A stretch of 19,860 nt of DNA from Cytophagaceae bacterium UBA6715. Its GTDB lineage: Bacteria > Bacteroidota > Bacteroidia > Cytophagales > Spirosomataceae. A program made the translations under genes and the position numbers. Positions 15,080-19,860 of this stretch are shown here, piece by piece (position 1 is the stretch's first letter; each line of letters starts with the position of its first letter). The stretch is from assembly GCA_002454335.1 (NCBI GenBank), contig DKIP01000070.1, positions 9,283 to 29,142 on the forward strand, in the 5' to 3' direction. Below the pieces are notes generated by a model, which was given only the letters and a program-made list of their open reading frames with translations, searched no databases and was not told where the DNA came from.

Positions 15080-15114
15080 TACCTTTGGCAAACCTTGGAG
15101 GATTGCCAAAGGTA
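15080..15114. terminator. Perfect 12-bp hairpin between convergent yqgE and recG
   Basis: TACCTTTGGCAA at 15080-15091 is the exact reverse complement of TTGCCAAAGGTA at 15103-15114, with an 11-base loop. It lies in the 58-base gap between two convergent stop codons and reads the same from both sides, so a bidirectional terminator or 3'-end stabiliser is the simplest reading. No T-tract follows on either strand, so it is not a classical intrinsic terminator. Confidence 0.6.
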
Positions 15115-15125
15115 AGGGAGGGGCG

Positions 15126-17225
15126 CTAACTAATCCGTGCCCAGTTTGTCGTCTCTTTTCGTTGATGCATCACCTGTTCGCGAATCATTAGATGTCGGTC
15201 CAATGCCAAATTTGGATCTTCCTCCAAAATCTTAATTGCCGTTTCCCTCGCAACTTTTAGTATCTCACCATCCTTCGCTAAATCGGCAATCATCAAATCA
15301 ATCGCCCCACTTTGGCGCGTACCTGTAATATCTCCGGGTCCACGTAATTGTAAATCCACTTCCGCGATTTCAAAGCCATTATTGGTTCGAACCATCGTTT
15401 CAATCCGCTTCTTCGTGTCAGCACTCAATTTATAATCCGTCATGAGAATGCAATAACTCTGTTCCGCTCCTCGGCCTACTCGGCCGCGCAACTGATGCAA
15501 TTGCGATAACCCAAACCGTTCTGCACTTTCGATGATCATGATGGAGGCATTAGGAACATTCACCCCAACTTCAATAACTGTCGTGGCCACCATGATTTTT
15601 GTTTCATTCTTGACAAAACGGGCCATTTCTATATCCTTATCGGCCGGTTTCATCTTTCCATGCAATATCCCCAATGGCACATCAGGAAAGGCCCGTGAAA
15701 TACTTTCAAAACCATCCATCAAATCTTTGAAATCCATTTTTTCTGATTCCTCAATCAAAGGATAGACGATGTAGACTTGTCGGCCTTTGGCTAATTCATG
15801 TTGAATAAATGCGAAGACCTGCAAACGATGGCTATCATACCGATGTGTCGTTTGAATCGGTTTTCTTCCTACGGGCAATTCGTCAATCACGGATACATCA
15901 AGATCGCCATAAAGCGTCATTGCCAGCGTTCGAGGAATTGGGGTGGCTGTCATCACCAGCACATGCGGATGAATCTCCTTGTTTTTATCCCAAAGTTTAG
16001 CTCTTTGTGCGACACCAAATCGGTGTTGCTCATCGATGATGCAAAGTCCTAAATTTTTAAATTGAACCACATCTTCAAAAATAGCATGGGTCCCAACTAG
16101 TATTTTTAGATCACCAGATGCCAAGTCTTCAAGTAAGCCCACCCGATCTTTTTTCTTGACTGAGCCCGTCAGTTTTGCAATGCTGAGACCTAGTGCGTCC
16201 GCAAATTTCTTCAAACCTTGAAAATGCTGGTCCGCTAAAATCTCCGTAGGCGCCATAATACATGCTTGTGTGCCATTATCGATGGCAAGTAGCATTGAAA
16301 TAAAGGCCACGATGGTTTTCCCTGATCCCACATCTCCTTGAAGGAGTCGGTTCATTTGTTTGCCCGACTTCATGTCTTGAAAGATTTCTCGAATCACCTT
16401 TTTCTGTGCGCCCGTTAAATCAAAAGGCATATGGTCTTGATAAAAGGTTGTTAGCAAAGCTGCTGATGCAAATACTTGACCCGGGAATTGTTCCTTTCGG
16501 ACCAAATTTTGCTTAATTAAACGCAACTGATTGTAGAATAATTCCTCGAATTTCAGTCGGCGCCTTGCCTGATGCAACCAATTTTCACTCTGTGGGTGAT
16601 GGATGTGATATAGCGCCTCTTGTTTAGAAACCAAGCGAAATTGCTGAATGATTTCCATGGGAAGCGTCTCACGGATGTGCGAGAACGCGGCCCCTAGCAA
16701 TGTGCGCTGTAAGCCAGCAATCACCTTACTGTCAATGTATTTTTTGCGCAGTTTTTCCGTTAGGGAATACACGGGTTGGTAAAACTTGTCGTTATGATTT
16801 GTGCCTTTATACACCTCCATTTCAGGATGTGTCATTTGCATTTGACCATTAAAAGAGGTTGGCTTACCGTAAAATAAATAATCAACCCCCGTGACGAGCG
16901 ACTTTTCGAGCCATTTGACTCCTTGGAACCAAACGAGTTCAATGCAACCGCTTTCGTCACAACATTCCGCAACAATCCGTTGTTTGGCACCGTTTCCTAG
17001 TTTTTCCTTATAGCGAATGCGGCCAATAAACTGCGCATGCTCCATTTGTTCGCTGATATCTGCAATCCGATGGATTTGTGTTCGATCCTCATACCGAAAC
17101 GGATAATACTGAATCAGGTCGCCGTAGGTAAATAAACCTAGCTCCGTTTGGAGTAAACTTAGACGGGTGGGAGTCATGCCGCGTAATTGCGAAAGATCCG
17201 TATCGAAAAAATGGCCTACCGACAT
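15126..17225 (-). CDS. recG: ATP-dependent DNA helicase RecG
   Basis: A 699-residue RecG, the branch-migrating helicase that reverses stalled replication forks and processes Holliday junctions. The N-terminal wedge/OB region covers about residues 1-260, including Tyr-Tyr-Pro-Phe-Arg-Tyr-Glu-Asp-Arg (40-48). The helicase core follows, with Walker A Gly-Asp-Val-Gly-Ser-Gly-Lys-Thr (297-304), the Asp-Glu-Gln-His box (398-401) followed by Arg-Phe-Gly-Val, motif III Thr-Ala-Thr-Pro-Ile-Pro-Arg-Thr (426-433), and a late Gln-Leu-Arg-Gly-Arg-Val-Gly-Arg-Gly motif. Length is typical. The ATG is at 17223-17225, divergent from the T9SS-type gene. No exact -7 element was found upstream. Confidence 0.97.
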   Translation of the reverse strand: MSVGHFFDTDLSQLRGMTPTRLSLLQTELGLFTYGDLIQYYPFRYEDRTQIHRIADISEQMEHAQFIGRIRYKEKLGNGAKQRIVAECCDESGCIELVWFQGVKWLEKSLVTGVDYLFYGKPTSFNGQMQMTHPEMEVYKGTNHNDKFYQPVYSLTEKLRKKYIDSKVIAGLQRTLLGAAFSHIRETLPMEIIQQFRLVSKQEALYHIHHPQSENWLHQARRRLKFEELFYNQLRLIKQNLVRKEQFPGQVFASAALLTTFYQDHMPFDLTGAQKKVIREIFQDMKSGKQMNRLLQGDVGSGKTIVAFISMLLAIDNGTQACIMAPTEILADQHFQGLKKFADALGLSIAKLTGSVKKKDRVGLLEDLASGDLKILVGTHAIFEDVVQFKNLGLCIIDEQHRFGVAQRAKLWDKNKEIHPHVLVMTATPIPRTLAMTLYGDLDVSVIDELPVGRKPIQTTHRYDSHRLQVFAFIQHELAKGRQVYIVYPLIEESEKMDFKDLMDGFESISRAFPDVPLGILHGKMKPADKDIEMARFVKNETKIMVATTVIEVGVNVPNASIMIIESAERFGLSQLHQLRGRVGRGAEQSYCILMTDYKLSADTKKRIETMVRTNNGFEIAEVDLQLRGPGDITGTRQSGAIDLMIADLAKDGEILKVARETAIKILEEDPNLALDRHLMIREQVMHQRKETTNWARIS

Positions 17226-17250
17226 TGAACAAATTTTTTGTGAATTTAGG

Positions 17251-17258
17251 TATATTTA
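17251..17258 (+). promoter_or_regulatory. Possible -7 element for the T9SS-cargo/nuoBC operon
   Basis: TATATTTA matches TAnnTTTG at seven of eight positions and lies 32 bases before the ATG at 17291. It is the best candidate in the recG divergent gap and, if real, would drive nuoB and nuoC as well. Confidence 0.3.
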
Positions 17259-17290
17259 CAAAACCGTTAAAGCGTATCTTGAATTCCTTT

Positions 17291-17971
17291 ATGTCAATCT
17301 CTACTTTTTATCAGAAACTAGTTTGTATCATGCTGCTCGTAAGCATGAGCGATTTGGCATTTGGACAAACAGTTTCAAAAGATCCATGTAAAGATGTTTG
17401 GGTCGCTACAGATGCTAAAATTTTGATGTTCTCACCGGAACCAGGTGAAGTAATCAAGCCCATACTCGTGCCTGTGAATGGTTCATTGAACCCCGACATT
17501 GAATGGACTTGGACTCCTGCATTAGGAATGGTTGATGGTCAAGGAAATGATGGCTCACGCATGTTGCATCCTTATTTTGATGTACAAAAATTGGGGGATC
17601 TAGGCGGGAATGCATTTACGACAACTTTTTTTATCACAGGAAAAAATCCCAAAACAGGTTGTAATGCATTTTCGTCGATTGACGTCATTATCTTGGCGCG
17701 GGTGAAACCTTATGATGCCATTACGCCCAACGGTGATGATTTGAATGACTATTGGTCAATCGATAATATTTCTTCTTATCCGGAAGCTACGATCACCGTT
17801 GTTGACCGCTGGGGAGTTCCCGTATTTGAAGGAACGGGAGAAACCTATGAAGAACGGCCTTTCCGCGGTAAATTAGATGGTAAATTATTACCTACGGGCG
17901 TTTATATGTACCGTATCAAACCTAACGCCGACTATCCCGATGTGGTAGGCTCATTAACCATTATTCGCTAG
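17291..17971 (+). CDS. Secreted protein with gliding-motility (T9SS type B) C-terminal domain
   Basis: About 226 residues. An ATG at 17291 gives a signal peptide of about 26 residues with cleavage near Ala-Phe-Gly-Gln. An upstream in-frame TTG at 17225 overlaps the recG start and is rejected. The C-terminal 85 or so residues contain Ala-Ile-Thr-Pro-Asn-Gly-Asp-Asp-Leu-Asn-Asp-Tyr-Trp, Val-Asp-Arg-Trp-Gly-Val-Pro-Val-Phe, and a final Leu-Pro-Thr-Gly-Val-Tyr-Met-Tyr. This is the gliding-motility-associated (CHU_C-like, TIGR04131-type) domain that directs proteins through the type IX secretion system. The N-terminal passenger is only about 110 residues and has no known domain. The stop is followed immediately by the nuoB ATG. 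Confidence 0.85.
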   Translation: MSISTFYQKLVCIMLLVSMSDLAFGQTVSKDPCKDVWVATDAKILMFSPEPGEVIKPILVPVNGSLNPDIEWTWTPALGMVDGQGNDGSRMLHPYFDVQKLGDLGGNAFTTTFFITGKNPKTGCNAFSSIDVIILARVKPYDAITPNGDDLNDYWSIDNISSYPEATITVVDRWGVPVFEGTGETYEERPFRGKLDGKLLPTGVYMYRIKPNADYPDVVGSLTIIR

Positions 17972-18484
17972 ATGAAGAGTTTATTAGATCAAGAATTTCA
18001 GGAAGAAGGTTTTGTCATTACCAAAGTGGAGGATTTACTCAATTGGGCGCGCGCGAGTTCTCTGTGGCCCATGAGTTTTGGCTTGGCTTGTTGCGCGATC
18101 GAAATGATGCAAACTTTTGCATCAGGCTATGATTTAGATCGTTTTGGGGTTTTTCCCCGACCTTCCCCTCGTCAATCCGATGTGATGATTGTTGCGGGTA
18201 CGGTAACTTTTAAGATGGCGGATCGTATTCGTCGGCTTTACGAACAAATGCCTGAACCTCGTTATGTGATTTCAATGGGTTCCTGTGCGAATTGCGGCGG
18301 ACCCTATTGGGAGCATGGCTACCATGTGGTGAAAGGGGTAGATCGAATTATCCCCGTGGATGTATACGTGCCGGGCTGCCCTCCGCGTCCGGAAGCGCTC
18401 ATCGGTGGAATTTTGAAATTACAAGAGAAAATCAATCGGGAAACCTTGGTGGTTCCTCAGCGCATTTTAGACGCGATATCGTAA
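17972..18484 (+). CDS. nuoB: NADH-quinone oxidoreductase subunit B
   Basis: A 170-residue NuoB (PSST homologue), the complex I subunit that carries the terminal [4Fe-4S] cluster N2 and passes electrons to quinone at the membrane interface. Expected ligands are present: the tandem Cys40-Cys41 in Gly-Leu-Ala-Cys-Cys-Ala-Ile-Glu-Met, Cys105 in Met-Gly-Ser-Cys-Ala-Asn-Cys-Gly-Gly, and Cys136 in Pro-Gly-Cys-Pro-Pro-Arg-Pro. The ATG abuts the preceding stop with no gap and nuoC follows after 4 bases, so the three genes are surely co-transcribed. No nuoA is found upstream, which is unusual for a nuo cluster. Confidence 0.97.
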   Translation: MKSLLDQEFQEEGFVITKVEDLLNWARASSLWPMSFGLACCAIEMMQTFASGYDLDRFGVFPRPSPRQSDVMIVAGTVTFKMADRIRRLYEQMPEPRYVISMGSCANCGGPYWEHGYHVVKGVDRIIPVDVYVPGCPPRPEALIGGILKLQEKINRETLVVPQRILDAIS

Positions 18485-18488
18485 CATC

Positions 18489-18965
18489 ATGGATTTGCAA
18501 GAACTCGTAGCATTAATTGAACAAACTGGAGTAAAGGTTGAACTGAATGAAAAATCAGGTCAAGTAACCCTTGCGAGCCAAGACCTTGTGGCAGTTTGTG
18601 ATTTTCTTTGGCGCAATCCAAATACCTATTTTGACTCCTTGTCTTGTGTAACAGCAATTGATTTGGGTGTTGATGCGGGTCAAATGGAAGTAATCTATAC
18701 CCTTTATTCCATTCCTTATCATGTTACAATACACGTACGGGTCGTCATAGATCGTGATAAGCCTGAAGTACCTAGTTTATCGGGTATATGGAAAACGGCC
18801 GACTGGCATGAACGAGAGGCTTATGATTTCTTTGGCATACAATTTACAGGTCATCCGAATTTAACGCGCATTTTGTTGCCTGCCGACTGGGAAGGACATC
18901 CTTTGCGGAAAGATTACGTAGAACAAGCGCGTTATCATGGCATTAAAGTCAAGTACGAGGAATGA
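18489..18965 (+). CDS. nuoC: NADH-quinone oxidoreductase subunit C
   Basis: A 158-residue NuoC (30-kDa subunit), part of the peripheral arm of complex I next to NuoD. The signature lies at 106-117 (Trp-His-Glu-Arg-Glu-Ala-Tyr-Asp-Phe-Phe-Gly-Ile), followed by His-Pro-Leu-Arg-Lys-Asp-Tyr (137-143). It is a stand-alone NuoC and not fused to NuoD as in E. coli. Its stop overlaps the start of a glycosyltransferase gene as ATGA, where nuoD would normally follow. nuoD must therefore lie elsewhere or beyond the window. Confidence 0.96.
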   Translation: MDLQELVALIEQTGVKVELNEKSGQVTLASQDLVAVCDFLWRNPNTYFDSLSCVTAIDLGVDAGQMEVIYTLYSIPYHVTIHVRVVIDRDKPEVPSLSGIWKTADWHEREAYDFFGIQFTGHPNLTRILLPADWEGHPLRKDYVEQARYHGIKVKYEE

Positions 18966-19837
18966 AAATAGCCGGGTTCACTTTTATTCGAAATGCGGTT
19001 CAAAATGACTACCCCATTGTGGAGGCGATCAACTCTATTTTGCCTATTTGTGATGAATTTGTTGTGGCTGTGGGAAATTCAACGGATGGGACCCTCGAAC
19101 TAATTCAAGCTATTCCTTCTGATAAAATTCGAGTTATTGAAACTGTTTGGGATGAATCAGCCCGTGAAGGCGGTCGTGTTTTTGCATTGGAAACAGATAA
19201 AGCCTATCAAGCCATTTCGCCAGATATAGATTGGGCATTTTACATACAAGGCGACGAATGCGTTCATGAGGATGATTTGCCTACAATTGTGGCCGCGATG
19301 CAAACGCATGCGGATAATCCTGTTGTAGAAGGATTGTTATTTCATTACAAACATTTTTATGGGTCTTACGATTATGTCGCCGTTTCCCGTCGATGGTATC
19401 GCAGAGAAATTCGGGTAGTGAAATTTGATCCTGCCGTACAATCCTACAAGGATGCGCAAGGATTCCGTAAAGCTGGGAAGAAAATTCATGCCAAATTAAT
19501 TGACGCATCCGTCTACCATTATGGCTGGGTTAAACCGCCCCAAGGTTTGAATAACAAAGTGCGAAATTTTACCCAATTTTATCATGATGATGCGTGGTTA
19601 GCAGAAAATGTCCCAGCAGATTATCAGTTCGATTATGAAAATGCGGAACGTTTAACCCGTTTTGAAGGGACACATCCACTTGCGGCGCAAGCTCGGATTG
19701 CGCGGATGCAATGGCCTTTCCAATTTGATCCCAAGGTTTTAAGAGATAAGATGAGTTTGCGACGCAAAGTCCTCCAGCAAATCGAAGATTGGACCGGTTG
19801 GCGGATCGGTGAATATCGAAATTATAAGCAAATATAA
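18962..19837 (+). CDS. Family-2-like glycosyltransferase
   Basis: A 291-residue GT-A-fold glycosyltransferase similar to family 2. The N-terminus shows the usual nucleotide-sugar strand pattern: Phe-Ile-Arg-Asn (8-11), Val-Gly-Asn-Ser-Thr-Asp-Gly-Thr (37-44), and Tyr-Ile-Gln-Gly-Asp-Glu (94-99) in the place of the metal-binding DxD. There is no signal peptide or transmembrane helix, so it is cytoplasmic or peripheral. The acceptor and sugar cannot be inferred. It starts inside the nuoC stop (4-base overlap) and is translationally coupled to it, although no link to complex I function is known. Its base composition looks like its neighbours. Confidence 0.85.
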   Translation: MKIAGFTFIRNAVQNDYPIVEAINSILPICDEFVVAVGNSTDGTLELIQAIPSDKIRVIETVWDESAREGGRVFALETDKAYQAISPDIDWAFYIQGDECVHEDDLPTIVAAMQTHADNPVVEGLLFHYKHFYGSYDYVAVSRRWYRREIRVVKFDPAVQSYKDAQGFRKAGKKIHAKLIDASVYHYGWVKPPQGLNNKVRNFTQFYHDDAWLAENVPADYQFDYENAERLTRFEGTHPLAAQARIARMQWPFQFDPKVLRDKMSLRRKVLQQIEDWTGWRIGEYRNYKQI

Positions 19838-19860
19838 GTGGAGCCAATTCAATATTTCCC
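19838..19860 (+). CDS. Possible start of a further gene (GTG), cut by window end
   Basis: A GTG directly follows the glycosyltransferase stop and opens a frame (Met-Glu-Pro-Ile-Gln-Tyr-Phe-Pro) to the window edge. The tight packing of this operon and the use of GTG starts elsewhere in the window make a next gene plausible. Seven or eight residues are too few to identify it, and it is not recognisably nuoD. Confidence 0.3.

Noticed and set aside
17225..17290. TTG-initiated extension of the T9SS-type protein overlapping the recG start
   Set aside because: It would place a polar, basic stretch before the signal peptide. The ATG at 17291 gives a normal signal peptide.
1..19860. CRISPR array, tRNA/rRNA genes, insertion sequences, prophage or defence island
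   Set aside because: No regularly spaced repeats, transposase or integrase motifs, terminal inverted repeats or RNA gene signatures were seen. The gene content is ordinary chromosomal.

Overview
The window looks like ordinary chromosomal DNA from a member of the Bacteroidota, most likely a Cytophagales-type bacterium. Four things support this. There is a secreted protein with a gliding-motility/type IX secretion C-terminal domain. There is a bacillithiol synthase of the BshA type. There is a small DUF4834-like membrane protein. Intergenic regions repeatedly carry the Bacteroidota sigma-ABfr -7 element TAnnTTTG, with six exact copies upstream of real starts. The moderate-to-low GC, very short intergenic gaps and overlapping gene ends would suit a compact freshwater genome, but the species cannot be named from this. 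No tRNA, rRNA, CRISPR array, insertion sequence, phage gene or integration site was seen. No gene-free stretch exceeds about 180 bases.

Layout, left to right. Bases 1-646 (minus) hold the N-terminus of a secreted protein preceded by a lipoprotein. A LuxE-like acyl-protein synthetase (701-1780, plus) runs tail to tail into moaE, which is translationally coupled to folA (both minus, 1741-2645). A divergent promoter region containing a small palindrome separates folA from carB (2822-5653). carB encodes a carbamoyl-phosphate synthase large chain without the C-terminal allosteric domain. It is followed closely by a DUF4834-like gene and a small acidic secreted protein. A second small secreted protein (6283-6543) leads into a tripartite RND efflux operon: periplasmic adaptor, inner-membrane pump and outer-membrane factor (6549-12184). 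purN (minus) overlaps the end of that operon. bshA (plus) is divergent from purN and overlaps the end of folK (minus). folK is divergent from yqgE/algH (plus). yqgE and recG (minus) converge on a perfect 12-bp hairpin. The last block (17291-19837, plus) is a tightly packed run: a T9SS-type secreted protein, nuoB, nuoC and a family-2 glycosyltransferase, with a possible further gene starting at 19838.

Functionally the window is mostly housekeeping. It covers folate and one-carbon metabolism (folA, folK, purN), pyrimidine/arginine precursor supply (carB), molybdenum cofactor (moaE), low-molecular-weight thiol (bshA), recombination (recG) and respiration (nuoBC), plus one efflux pump. No convincing undescribed system was found. 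The points most worth a second look are the T9SS cargo gene that abuts nuoB with no gap, the apparent separation of nuoBC from nuoA and nuoD, three convergent 3' overlaps between unrelated genes, the two unrecognised small secreted proteins next to the pump, and the Asp-Asn pair in the pump's proton-relay position.
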